Translations under genes and position numbers: made by a program
Shown here: one piece after another, positions 23,723 to 35,849 of the stretch
Position numbering within the stretch: the stretch's first letter is position 1
Layout of the letters: each line of letters begins with the position of its first letter
NCBI GenBank assembly: GCA_942486035.1
Contig: CALNXK010000039.1
Span: forward strand, 3,271,001 to 3,335,000
Reading direction: 5' to 3'
DNA: 64,000 bases
From: Porites lobata
Taxonomy: Eukaryota; Cnidaria; Anthozoa; Scleractinia; Poritidae
The notes under the pieces: generated by a model
Database searches by the model: none
Seen by the model: only the letters and a program-made list of their open reading frames with translations
Told to the model about the DNA's origin: nothing

Positions 23723-24695
23723 CTAATGGTACATGAAATTATGAAAAACTTGATGGGCGACATAAGGACTCCTTTGAGAATAGCTCATGGCTTGACCATA
23801 AGGTGAAGTAGGTAAGTTATAAGGCTGGAAAGCCAAGTGTGGTCCGTAAGGCGACGGTTCACAACATACAGAGCCGGATCCGCCAAGGGTCGACGGAAAT
23901 CTTTGTGGCATATATGGCTTGCTGGCCAGTTTTAGTTTTTCTAGCTCGGCTTCATGAAGTCTTTTTGCTTTTGCTCGACGATTCTGAAACCAGATTTTTA
24001 CTTGCGTTTCCGTCAAGCTCAGTGAGGCCGAGAACTCCGCTCTTTCAGCTATTGAAAGATACTGCTTTTGTCGAAACTTCCTTTCCAAAGCAAGTAGCTG
24101 CGAAGTTGTAAACGGTGTTCTTGGTTTTCGATTCGTCTTGTGTTTCCGGAGTTGGCATTTTGTAGGGCTCAGTCGGGGACGAATGCCTGTGAAGGTAAAG
24201 GGATGTGGCTAAGAAAATGTTGAGCACGTAGCATAAGTAAATTCTGCTGAATATTACACTGGCCATTTCAAGGCCACCAATAAAGCTGATTTGCCTTTAC
24301 TGACGTTACACAACAATTACACCAATTTGACAGTTGTAAACATTAGCACGCAACACGATGTTGAAAACCATAAACGTTTATACAACTATTCATAACTTAC
24401 GAGGTGGAGGGTCATATCTTGTAGAATGCATCCACGGAAAGTCATCTGTCCACTCTAGTCGTTCATTTGTATCTTTGCTTTCTTTGACAAGTTTTAAGGA
24501 TGGCTCAGTAATCTTCGCAGCTTCTCCTCCCCTAAATTCTTGTTTATCCAACAGTCTTTCAACAGAAAAGTTAATCGGTAACCCTGGTGCGCGTGCTGAA
24601 TTTGCCTGGCTGTCGCCATTTTGGTCTGATTTTGATATAAGCGATTCCACGCTGAAAGATATACCCCGAGCAGTCGCACGTCTGTTTTGCTCCAT
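23723..24695 (-). CDS. Msx: Msx homeobox transcription factor, two exons
   Basis: Exon 1 is 24695-24401, exon 2 is 24186-23723, with a 214-bp intron (donor GTAAGT, acceptor CCTTCACAG); 759 nt gives 252 residues. The homeodomain is residues 117-176, beginning NRKPRTPFTTSQLLALERKF with KIWFQNRRAKAKR in helix 3 (Trp164, Asn167), preceded by the Msx hallmark LRKHKT and followed by LHEAELEKLK. The N-terminus has an EH1-type repressor motif GISFSVESLI (11-20), a second EH1-like FSVERLL (43-49) and an FPWMHS...PPPR segment before the intron. The C-terminus is Tyr/Pro-rich and ends FMYH. The start is the first in-frame ATG after an upstream in-frame TAG. The intron just before the homeobox matches the conserved Msx structure. 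Expected role: nuclear, mainly repressive developmental regulator; in cnidarians probably in ectoderm or nervous system (inference). Confidence 0.96.
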
Positions 24696-24960
24696 TGATT
24701 GGGATAGCTCTTTGAGAATGAGCAAAGGATGTGTTAGTTGGGCTGAGTAAAGCGCATGTAGGCAACCGAGGAAAGCTAGGAATGTCTACTTGCTCTAGAG
24801 TCCTAAGCTTTAGTTCCAAATTAAAGAGAACCCGCTGTGAACAGCCATTTCACCCGTTTGACGTCCGCGTATATTGGACCCTGCCTAATAGGGCATAAGA
24901 TAATTGTGTCATTATCAGGCAAATTTGTTGTTGATAAATGACAGCCAACCACAAGGCGCG
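24696..24960 (-). promoter_or_regulatory. Msx 5' UTR and presumptive proximal promoter
   Basis: Sequence immediately upstream of the Msx ATG on the minus strand. The reading frame is closed by a TAG about 110 nt upstream with no intervening in-frame ATG, so this is UTR or promoter. A CCAAT on the minus strand lies near 24874-24878; no clear TATA box is seen. Transcription start not determined. Confidence 0.35.
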
Positions 24961-26997
24961 CACGGTGTCATCTTAAAAAGATTTGATAACTGCTAAATTG
25001 TTCCCATTGGCTCGCATTAAAACCAATTTACGGCTTGGTAGCTCTATTGTTTTCGTCGGCGTGGTGGCTACGACAATTTTACAAACATGTTAGAATTGCC
25101 TTAGAGCCATTTACAAAATAATTTCGTTTGACGTGCCCACACTGTCGGTTTGAAGTTTTTATCCAAAAGTACCGCCTTTTTTACCTTGCAACCAAAACCA
25201 CTTGTCTGATAATTGGGATTAATATGCAAGGTACTTAAATAAAAGTAATGGCTGGTTACGAGATGAAAATCTTCTCGCATCTGGTGACGAAAGTCACGAA
25301 TAGGAGTGTTGTGGCGATTTCAAATTGCCTCAAGGGCCTCATCCTCCGTTTTCTTTCCCACACATCATAGTGTTTGCTGTCACAGATCAGCAGTATCGCG
25401 GATCACATCGCGAGGGTTTTTGTTTGCGAAAACTCTTAGCTCTAAAGAGACAAGCATTTTTCATTGTTTGTTTTAATCCATAAAACAAATAAAAGACGTC
25501 AGCGGGGGGCTTTCGACCGATAGTATCAGATCTTAAAGGAAAACAAAATTTTATGGAAATCAATTAGAGCTTTTTCAAATACAAATTACTACGTGTCGCT
25601 ATTATCAGGTTGTTCGGGAAGTAATTTCCATCTGTGTATGTAACCGGTAATTGAGAGGTAATTGAAGCAACCGATGTGCCTTCAAAGATAATGATATGGT
25701 AATGAGGCTTCTGGCAAGCCATACGTGCAATTTTCTGGGACAAAGAATAAACTTTCAATGGCAAAAGAAGTTTTCTTAGTACGACGACAAGATTGAACAA
25801 TTATGACACCTTTGACAATCTTCTAAACACTGCCGAGGAGGGGCCATATTGATTTTAGTGATAAGACAAGAGCTTTGTTTGGATAATTTCCTTCCTACAT
25901 GCCCGAGAGCTTGGGATGTTTATTCCCGGCCTCTGTTCACTGTTTGGCCAGGATGATGATTGCCTGATTTCCCAAATGCGGAGATAGGAAGTTTGTGATT
26001 ACTTCGCCACACGCAGTGTACCCAGGCATCAAGAAGGAAGAAAAGCCTCTGCATTCTTTGTGCTAATGTCTCGATTGATAAACTTTAATTGTAACCATAC
26101 TTCTTTAGTCTAAGAGATTACTAATTTGAATAACTTCGGATATCTATGAAGTTCTGGTGAAATAGATATTAATCGCCATTGGGATGTAATTAGCGAGAGA
26201 CGCCAGTAGTCTGAAGACCTAATAAATAACAGCTTTAAGACTTAATTATACTTGACAAAAAAGGATAATTTTGGAGCGTTTTGCCTAAGCCCCTAACAGA
26301 CCATACTATAAATACAGTTATGTTGAAATTATCTTTTTTCCCTGGTGTAAGTGTTTGTTTGTATTGTAAGCCTTTTTTTGGAAGGCAATCTTCAACTAGA
26401 CACAAATTACTCAACAGAACTTTGTTCGCTGGTGAATTCCATTTCGACGGTGACAGGTTGTGCGATAAGCAAATTTGAAAAGCATGGCTTTATCTTTTTA
26501 AAACTGTTCAAGTTGAAGTTATCTTTGTGAAGCGCCATCTTTTCTGATACCCTGATTAAGTTTCTCTGGAGCAAAACTCTAGTGCGATAAGTGACTGATT
26601 CCTTTTATCGCGGAACATCCATTTATGACACGGACGCCACATCTGTTGTCTATTTCTTGAGCTACACTTGCTTTCAAGAATAATAGCCTAACACCAAGAC
26701 TCTCCCTTTTTGGCATTGCGTAAAAGAAAACACAGCAGCGATCACATCCACAGACGTTTACTTTCAAAGACTTTTTGTAAATATATATAAAAAATTCCTA
26801 TTATGTAGCTACCTCAAAGGTGACGCGATCGCTATCAGATAAGCAAATTTTAAAGGTTTTGAATCTTCTGAATGCCGGTAAGAAATAAAGAGGCTTACTC
26901 GAAGCTTCTTGGCACATTCATCTCACACGTTTGAGGAGCTACAAATAATCAGGAATTCCAAAATCAGGCGAAGCATAAAAAAATCCAAGCTCGAAAA

Positions 26998-27933
26998 ATG
27001 ACGGAGCATAATCGAATGCTACTCGCAATATTTCGAATCATTTTCATACAAAACATACATGCAACTCTTTTAACCAATAAAGGTAACTGTCATTCATATA
27101 TTAATAAAGGGCCCATAAAAGTGTATCAGTCCAGAAGGTAACTTGTTATGCTTTTATAGCAGAGCACGTTTAAGCTAACGCTTTTTAAGGAAAACTGAAC
27201 AAGAAAAATCGTCAGTAGATAAATGAGCAGAAAATGCTAAGGAAATATCGTTTTAACCGCCTTACATTTTTTGACCTCACAATAACATCTGCCTCGAGAG
27301 AGATATATATTGAGTACTGCCTCGTAATTTTCTAACACCTTTTCTTCCTTACGAAAGCTGGGATGCATCGCCGTGTCATGTTATATAAGGACACTTAGTA
27401 AATAAATAGTAGAATATCCAATAAATATCATGCAAGTCGTCAACTAAAAAAGCGTCCAAATAAGTAACAAACAGCCTGAAGACAACTGAAAAGCTTACCC
27501 AGTGAGTAAAAATGCTGTAGTAATGAAGTCAACGCAATATATGTTTCCTTGCAAGACGAGACTTTTTTTCAGTTAAGCATCACTAAGTTATTCAAGGCTA
27601 ATTTGACAATCCGAATGTTATGTGTAAAGTTAGAAGCACTTTTACTCGAAAGGACAGCTTTTTCTCGAAAGCGGTCCTTGGAATTCTCGTCCAGCATTCA
27701 TTCGACATTCGTCCTCAGGTGAAAAAAGTGATTTTAAGCATTGCTATCAGCATTAATGACATAAGTATTTAACATTAAGACACAGCACACTAGTGTTGAA
27801 GATGATTTTGTATTAATATTAATAATGAAAATTGTTCCTTTTCTTTTTCTATTTTAATTTAAAGGTAGATACCTACCCGATGGCTACGATGAACTCGACG
27901 CCGATCAGGCATTTACTGACTCTGCAATGTTAA
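26998..27933 (+). CDS. Candidate small three-exon secreted-protein gene
   Basis: Proposed exons 26998-27137, 27634-27718 and 27865-27933 give 294 nt (97 residues plus TAA) with phases agreeing at both junctions. Exon 1 opens with ATG and a hydrophobic segment MLLAIFRIIFI suggesting a signal peptide, and ends AG|GTAACT. Intron 2 (146 bp) has donor GTGAAA and a long polypyrimidine acceptor ending TTTAAAG. The protein has only two Cys, several basic pairs, and ends LLTLQC. Complication: exons 2 and 3 are also open in another frame reading ...GPWNSRP... then GRYLPDGYDELDADQAF and stopping at 27941, arguably more protein-like; that frame would need a different upstream exon. The acceptor before exon 2 is weak. 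No family recognised. Confidence 0.28.
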
Positions 27934-27999
27934 CAAATTAATCGAAAAATACAGAATGTATACTTAGAAAATTTTATTTAAAACATAATTTAAGGTGCA

Positions 28000-30900
28000 G
28001 GGAAGCTATGCAATGATCGGGAAATGATGATGATACAAATGAATGGAAACAAAAGCTTTTGTCTCATAACAAAAATGAAACAGTGTCTTTGACGGTCACG
28101 AACTAAGTTGGCCAATTGGAGTTAATTATTCGATACTAAAAAGTTTCGTTTGAACGAACATTGCTGTAAGAAATGACCAACTTCTAATTCATGACATTCT
28201 TCAAAAAGCATAATAGCACGATTCAGGGTATCTTAGGAGTAGTGAGAAACGTCACAAATTTACAGGCGAATAAAGAGATGATTAACATTTTGAACAGCAT
28301 TAACCTTGGCGAAACAGTGTTTGGTATTTTCTAAGATAATACGATTAGTCAATTCACAAACACAAGCAGAAAAAAACTTTTAAGCGAATTAAGATTGATA
28401 ACATAAACTCCATATTTCTTAATCCGCTCATTATCCTCATTATGAAAAGCATCAATAATGATTAACCAAATTGCCTTTAAACATTTCGTAAAGATGGAGA
28501 GAGCTGATAACTGCTAATCACTAATTTAGGAGTCCAAGTTTCACTGCTGATAGTGAATATAACTTCACGAATGAAACATGAAATTCTACAAGAGATGAAA
28601 TTCTCGGTTCCCAAGCATAATAATTTATATAATACAAAATTCCGAAAATGAAAAATTGTACGACCTAATTTAACACAGGTTGTGCAACTCAGAAAATACT
28701 GAATTAAATCGAAGGTTCCCTTCTAAAAACAAAATGCATCAAAGATGAGCTATAGGAAAGCACTAAATTAGTGCTTAATTAATATCCTGTTCACGCCAAC
28801 ACTTATTCATAGATGAACGTTGTTTAGTTTAATTACTATTTAGGAACTACCTATCTTGAACTGTGTTTTTAACATGCCATTCATTCGAACTGCCTAAAAA
28901 TGGTAAATGTAGTCAATAAAGCAGCTTTTAACATAATTGTCTGAATTATTACTAAAATACACTCCGATCATACTAACGGATAAATATGTTCAACGTTTAG
29001 TTTAACGACCTTTTTAACCTGTACGTTGAACCTTTACTAATGGACATCATCTGGGCTACCGCGAATAGTAATTGAATGGTAATAGTCCCCTCTAGTAAAG
29101 ATCTCATTGAAGATTTTACGAACGTTAAAATATTTTTCTTAACCTAACTGTCAACTAAACGACATTTTAACATGTTTAGACGATGGTGTAGACGGAGTGC
29201 TATTTAAGAAAGCACAAAACAATTAAATCTATGAAGCGACGATATTTTAAACTTGAATGTTAAAATGCAGTTTTACATCAGATACTCACACATAATATTA
29301 TTTTTTATTCTAATTAAACCATTATTAGATTTGTGAAAACAGATGTGTCCTCGCCTGATTAGATAGTTTCACGACAGCCGGTTGAATAACTGGAAAATTA
29401 AAATTGAGCGAAAATCTTTCGGAAGGGATAAATTGTGTCCCTCGAGTCAAGAAGAAGGGAAACATTTCTGATTAACAGCTTCCGAAAGCCCTTTTATGAG
29501 GCGTTGGAAGTATTATTTAGAAGGAAAATGCGGTTTCCTTTCTTTTGTCAGAAAACAATGTGGTCAAATAAATTTTGCCTAAGAAGCCAACTGATTGAAA
29601 ACCTTTACTAACAATCCCAGTTCATCAGTGCTAAGACCTTCCCGTGCGACCTCAAATCTTACCACGCCATATGTTATGACATACCGTCTTTTATATATTT
29701 TTTTCTCCTGTTACAAGAATGAAGGGAACCGAGGCCGAGTCAGGATCAAAATAATAACGAATTAACATAAGACTTACAAATTGCTCTCATGTTTTCTCCC
29801 TTAAGTTTTTTTTCCACGCTATTTATTTTTAACACCATCGATCATGAATTGATTGTCTCGTCATACTAACATATTGATATAAATATATACAAGAAATTGG
29901 TCACCTAATGTTACTTCGCCTGAGGGTTCAATTAACAGACATCAGTGAATAAACACAGATTTTGGCGGAGAATAACAATTCAATCTAACTTAAAGAAAGC
30001 ATACGTATTGTTGGTGTATGTGCCATTCTTTTCGCGCGGAGAACCAACGGACTTGAATTGGTTATTTGCAAGACGGAACATTATTAAAAGGTTCAGTGGA
30101 ATGTTAAGCTTTGTTACCACTTTTGATAAACAAGCACACGAGTATATAATAAGATTCATTTCAAAGGAAAAGTGTAAGCTCGACGTCCCTGCCATGAGAT
30201 TTGTCTTTCAAAAAAAAAAATCAATATGTTTATGACGGGTTTGTTTTGGAGTGAGCACGTGGCTCCTTGTTAAACATGGAAAGTAAAACAGTAAAACGGA
30301 CAAGAACCAAACAAGTGAGTACAAAGGACGTGTTATCTCACGAAGCCTTTGTTTTAATGGCATTATCTGAAAGCTGAGAACACTTCACTAAAGACCCAAT
30401 GAACATTACAAAAGCGATTAACAACTGTTATGGTATACGATGGAGGTCTCCGCAGTGAACCCTTAAATTTTAACAGAATTAGACATTTCTCGCTCCGGGG
30501 AAAATGGAACTTGTTGTTAGTGATAACACAAGATTCTTTCCAAAACATGACACAACGAAAGAAGACGTCAAAATTTATACCACCAAGGTTTTTGGTATTC
30601 TTTAGTATTCACTGTTCAGTTCAATAATAATGCCACCGGTAACCAGTGCCCCATGACGGCATCCTTGACAACTTTGTTGAAAAACTAGACAGATTTACAT
30701 ACTAGCAACTTTCAAAGAGAATCAAACGAAGTACGTAGAAGTCTCACTGATAGATACTGTCTGACTCCTCTTCCACACGTGTAACAATTACATTTTATCA
30801 ATGGAAGTAAGTATGCAGAGGTTTTCGTGACAATGAAAAAAAAAAGCCTAAAAACGACTATACGTGCCGTCAACTGGTCTTTTGTCAAGACCACTTTAGC

Positions 30901-31620
30901 TAAAATCTATAAGATTCGAGCCCCGCTGTGTTTGTTTAAGTGGTACACTTTAATCAAAAGCACCCTACAGAGAAATTATGCTTCGAGGAAATAATTATAA
31001 GTGTCCGGAAATGCAAGAAACCGTGGCCTAAGAGTTAATTATAAACGTTATACACGTCTTAACCACTGAACAGGCCCTTGAGGCGTTAAAGAAAAACTAT
31101 CAAAATCCCTTAGCCAAAAGATTTTGTACGTACCGGGGCCTAGTTATTGACTGTGGACGAAATGATGTTCATAACAGAAACTAGAGCATTTACAAATAAA
31201 GCCACAAAAGCTTTTTGTTTCTGTTGTATTACTTCCCAATTTCTCTAAAGATCACCTTTTCAAATTTGAGGCTCGTATGTAAAAATGAACCAATTATCCA
31301 GCGGCATGCATGTGTCAAACAACTCAGCTAAACAAACTTATTGTCACACCTTTGTATTTGAAGGTTTTTTTTTATCTGCAACTGAATTTAAAATAGATCA
31401 CAATTATTCTAAAAAGGCTCATATGGCTCCCGCCATGATTACAAGAACAGTAATGGCCCGGGGCCTAATTGTCTCGGAATTATTCAGATTCAATAAAGTT
31501 GAAGACAGAGCATTAATTTTTGTCCGCCATTTTTAGTTTGCAAGTTCCCTTTTAAGACTGGAACCGAGTTTAAGATATACCCGGTATCAATCACCTACAT
31601 GAATTCGAAAATTCTTGGGA
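28000..31620. other. Intergenic, no supported gene
   Basis: AT-rich non-coding sequence upstream of Msx. Short open frames (for example around 29945-30235) are of chance length for this composition, and no repeat family is recognised. Confidence 0.6.
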
Positions 31621-31789
31621 TTAAAAAATAATGTCGGGAGCGGTTTCAAAAAGCTACAGTTTTGTTGAGAAGATTCGCTAGATTCGTGTGGACGAAAGGC
31701 CACTTCGTGTATGTGCGGTTTAAAAAATACCCGGATTCACGTAGGCGGAGCCAAGGACTTAACAGTTACCGGAAAGTTTCGCTTATAAG

Positions 31790-32250
31790 GAACAAGGGTA
31801 TTTCTGCTTACAAGACCTGAGCTTATACAACTTCGTAGTGGGGTTTAAACAGGGCTTATAAACAGGAGGGGGGGGGGAGGAAGAGGTTGTAATCGGACTG
31901 CAAAAAGCGATTTTTTAAAAAAAGCTACATAGCAGTGCTGATGAAAATAATTTAAACACTTTATAAGCTTCAAACCGTCGTCGAAAAATCTAATTCATTT
32001 CAATACAAACTATCTACCTGTTGTTTACAGACATGGGCCGGGTCAATTAACGTTTCAGGGAAACTGCCCACCTACCCATTCCCTAAGCCATCATTTTGCC
32101 CTAAGCAAGAACTAAGTGTTAATGTAAGCTTAGGGGTAGGGGTAGGTGGGCAATTTCCCAGAAACCTAAATTGATCCGATGGGCCTATAACTGGGGGGAA
32201 GGAGGCTTATAAGTGGGGTGGGGGAAGGCTTACAATCGGAAGTATACGGT
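31790..32250. repeat. G-rich dispersed repeat interrupted by a MITE
   Basis: GCTTATAA motifs with long G runs (for example 31867-31878) occur on both sides of the 32040-32177 element, and the right part ends CGGAAGTATACGGTAT. The two halves appear to be one older repeat into which the MITE inserted. Confidence 0.5.
32040..32177. mobile_element. Fold-back MITE, copy 1, with 8-bp target duplication
   Basis: A 138-bp near-palindrome beginning GGGTCAATT and ending AATTGATCC, with internal arms GGGAAACTGCCCACCTACCC and its imperfect complement. The flanks are CATGGGCC (32032-32039) and GATGGGCC (32178-32185), an 8-bp duplication with one mismatch. An 8-bp TSD suggests a hAT-type non-autonomous element. 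A second copy is at 59251-59387. Confidence 0.8.
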
Positions 32251-33095
32251 ATTGTTTCTTGAATGCTTACAAAAACCAAGACATTTGGTAATAAGACTTT
32301 ACCTTTGGTAATTAAACCGCTTTAAGATTAACATGCGCGTCGGTAAAGTTTAAGAAGTATAGTCGATTTTGTACATATCTCGATATTACCTTTATCCTGA
32401 ATTTATCGTTCCCGATGTGTAGAAGTTCCTTCGGAAATCCTTTCCTTAACATGGGCGTTGTTGCAGGGTTTACTTTGTTCAGATATACAAAAAATGTTTA
32501 CAAAAGACAAAGTACCATACACCCAAACTTCCAATAGGCCACTTCTCCAAACAGCTAACATCGTTTATTTAATGCTGTGATCATCCTTGAGGTGAAGAAA
32601 CGTCTCCATCTACACAAGCATTATCCACATTATGTGAATGGCCGTGCACCTGCGTAGCAGATGCTTGCAAGAAATATGACTTCATGTGGACTATCACTCC
32701 CAGGGCTCATTGACATGAAATACTGAGAAACTAAATTTATTTATTTTTTGCTTTAATTGTTTCTTTTAGCAGCTGTTCAAAGGAGACAACCCTCAAAAAA
32801 TTGTCAAAAAATTAAACATCGTACAATTATCAATATCCTCCATTAAACAAACTCAAGGAATACTTATATAATGGTACGTCCAATCTTCAATAGCATCGAT
32901 ACGCGTGGCACATTTTAGTAAATACTACATGCTGAAATTTTCACTTGAGCAATTTTCCGAGCCTCGCAAGGCAGAGGAAAATGTGATCAAGTAAAAAAAA
33001 AATCGTGTTTCCTTATAATTCATTGAATATGACATTTACTACCCCACTTTATATTATCACTTCAAACTTAAGTTCGTCTATTCCCACTTTAACCA

Positions 33096-33514
33096 AGGTG
33101 CCTCCACTGTTGATTATCTTAACCACACCTACGACAAGAGAAAGTTGGGATCCACTCTGTTCGGGGATCGACATCTCTAGAGACAGCCCGCTACCTAAAT
33201 TGGTGGGTGTGACACCCGCAAAAAAGGGATGAAAAGACGGTTTCTCATGCCACGCTGGAACCATTGCCAGGCAACCGACCATCTTGCTAACTTAATCCAC
33301 ACAAAGTTCATACATGTAATCAACTCTTTTAGAAATGTGGTCCACAGTAGCTTCTGTTAGAGACCCAATGGCCAAACTGGAAACTCTCACAAGGTGCCCT
33401 TACTGATGTTTCTCTTCAACCACACCTTCAAAAAGGGAAAGTCGGGATCCACCCTGTCATCGATATCTCGAGATACAGCACATAACCTAAATTGGTGCAT
33501 GTGAGAGCCTATGT
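33096..33514. repeat. Diverged direct duplication (about 120 bp, two copies)
   Basis: Segments 33096-33221 and 33397-33514 share AAGGTGCC, CCACACCT, GGGATCCAC and CCTAAATTGGTG in the same order at about 300-bp spacing. Function unknown; they could be an internal duplication within the adjacent decayed retroelement. Confidence 0.5.
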
Positions 33515-33619
33515 CTTGCGATTATCAGACACATGCGGAAACTCGAACCGAAATAAATAGAACCGCTGTGTTCCAAAGAATGACACCACGCTCTTTATGA
33601 ATGCTTTAAGACCTGTTGA

Positions 33620-34600
33620 GCTCTGACCTTCCCTAATGAAATCGCCAACTTATTTTGACTCGTTACCTCCACACTCGCCTGCCCTTAGTACAACAGCGCC
33701 GTTTATTACTTGATCCTGCTGGCTTTCTTTGTGTCAGGGTACGGAAAGACACTGCTCCACTGCAAGAATCCGGAAAAATTTCCCTTCCTTCCACAAGCCA
33801 TTCGTTCTCAAAGTTAGTCATCCGTATTGCTTATGACAAGCATCTGCATCCCGGATTCAATGCCACAATAACTGCACTTCACCAAACCTTCTGGATTACA
33901 TCCATAGGTCAGCCCCAAATTATGCTACCGTACACAAATTGAGAGTTTAAGAGAAACCCCCCTTACAGTAACTGGTGTAAACTTTGCTCGACCACCCTAT
34001 GTACGGTCAGATAATGGTGAAACTAAAAGCTGCAATACATTTGGCTCTTTACTTGTGCAGTCTGAAGGGCATTTCATTTGGATGTTTTTCACATCTAACA
34101 GAGAGCAGTTTCCAATTAGGCCTTCCGCAGGTTCTCAAGCCGTAAATCATTGCCAGTAGTCGTGATTTCTGAGAATGCTCCACCTATTCAGTCAGCGGAA
34201 ACCCTTAGCAAATTATTCCAGTCTCCCTCGCTATAAAGGAGGTCTTCGGGATACAGGGAATCGAGTGCATGGAAATTCAATCCCAAACATGCATCCTGCT
34301 ATGTGGGATTTTAAAGGGCGTCTAATTTGATTGACCAAGATGATCATAAAGACACTCAGAAGAGCACCTCAATTCACAGGAGAGTGGAACTCGAACCCCG
34401 TCATCCTTGAAGTAGAAGCAAGCCTAAATGACTGACCGATTGAGCGACATCAGCAATGAAGAACCCCTAACCACTTCATACCGTATCTACGGGAGGAGAA
34501 TCACTTACCTACCGTTTGATTACGCCATCACAAGTGACGACCTAACAGACCCTGGCCATAGTGATGGTTTTAACATGAGACAACGAGTAGAATGCAAGCA
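33620..34600 (+). pseudogene. Decayed BEL/Pao retrotransposon integrase
   Basis: The plus strand encodes, across several frames, the BEL/Pao integrase zinc-binding region (LPLVQQRRLLLDPAGFL, then SKLVIRIAYDKHLHPGFNAT, about 33673-33890), followed by integrase-core remnants (PYVRSDNGET near 33991; AETLSKLFQSPS near 34198) and a C-terminal part (EVEASLND near 34412; IYGRRIT near 34485). In-frame stops and frameshifts show it is dead. In intact elements this enzyme inserts LTR-retrotransposon cDNA. LTRs, gag and reverse transcriptase were not found nearby, so this is an internal fragment. Confidence 0.75.
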
Positions 34601-35459
34601 CTAATCCTTCAGGGCTTTTCATCGCACAAAATAAACTAATCAGCAGTCTATCAAGAATGGCAGCGCTTTATTGGTTTATGACTATCATCACCGATCAATT
34701 TGAAAATAAGCTGTAATCGATCGAGATTCTTATAAAAGAGGAGGGGATCGTCCATTTCGAAAAAAAATATCCGCATAAATACTGGATACAAAAATACAAA
34801 AAAAAAACAATTTCAAACTTTACTCGCCAGGAAAAAACCCAAAAACAAGGGAGAGCCGCAGTTAACGAGTCAAACATCAGTCTCAAACCTCGAACCATGA
34901 GGAACCACAACTTCTGAAGCTTTGAGAAGAATTTTCGAGTGGGCTAGAGGTCTTCGTCCCCTCCTCCCGCCCCCCACGAGGCTGTAGAGGAAACTTTGAC
35001 TAACTTTAACTGAATTTTTTCTTGTTTATAATTAACTCGTAGTCGTGGCGAAAGCAGTCCGCGATCCTTGTCATGACGATTATGGTCGAGGATCCCACTC
35101 GTGAAACACATGGTAATACGCTTGTTTTAATTTCTTGATCGCCTTTCCATAGTTTGTAAGGCGCTTTTTGGTTATGATCATTTAGGGAATACGCATAAAA
35201 CGACCTACATGAAAGGCCGCTACTTCGAAAGGCACTGCTTTTCGAAATGTTGGTAACTATATCAGGTTCCTTTACTGTTAAATTAACTTTACCTTTTCTC
35301 GTTTAAGTAACTCGGACTGAAATTTTAGATAAACCCCATCTGTCAACCAAAGACAAACTGGATGGAAGTCAAGAAGCCGTCTAACCTCGTTCCCAGGAGT
35401 TAACACGTACAGTCAATTGGGCGGTGCAGAAGTCCATGGGATCCAGGTAGGAAGCTATC

Positions 35460-35830
35460 ACACCAACTGAAAGACAGCCCTGTTTACGTTTTATTAATTA
35501 ACGAGACTAGGCTCGATGACGCGGTAAAAGACAGCGGTTGATTTGGTAAAAGAGAGCAACTATTCGTCGGAAGAGAGAGAATAATGGTAGATTTGGTGGG
35601 GGTGTTTGTTCTTATGGTCGAACCAACATTAATTACACGCTACGTTCTGATCTTAACATATCCGAACTAGAAAACCTATGTCTAGAAATTCGAAAGCCCA
35701 GGTCTAGGCCTTTTCTATTGTGGCAACGTGGTATAGGCCGCCCAATTCTTCCACTGAAATTTTTTCTCACTTTGAATCGCTCATCGGCAAATTTGATGCT
35801 GAATATGCCGAATTTTCTCTAATTTCTATT
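35460..35830 (+). pseudogene. CR1/Jockey-like LINE A, 5' part: endonuclease N-terminal region
   Basis: Plus-strand frames read LLINETRLDD (about 35491), then GGGVC, NINYTLRSDLNISELENLCLE and FESLIGKFDAEYAEF, the order of an apurinic-type LINE endonuclease. The NETRLD motif carries the catalytic Glu region. Stops and frameshifts disrupt it. The frame ends at about 35828, where a minus-strand LINE intervenes, and resumes at about 37292 with GDMNCNL, so the two parts are one interrupted element. Confidence 0.75.
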
Positions 35831-35849
35831 TCGAAATCTATACTTGGCA

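Noticed and set aside
24358..24750. 130-codon plus-strand frame over Msx exon 1
   Set aside because: It is the antisense shadow of Msx exon 1.
34360..34440. tRNA-like A and B boxes on the minus strand (GGGTTCGAGTTCC)
   Set aside because: The same bases encode the plus-strand BEL/Pao integrase C-terminal region (EVEASLND...), and no acceptor or anticodon stem could be drawn; coincidental resemblance.
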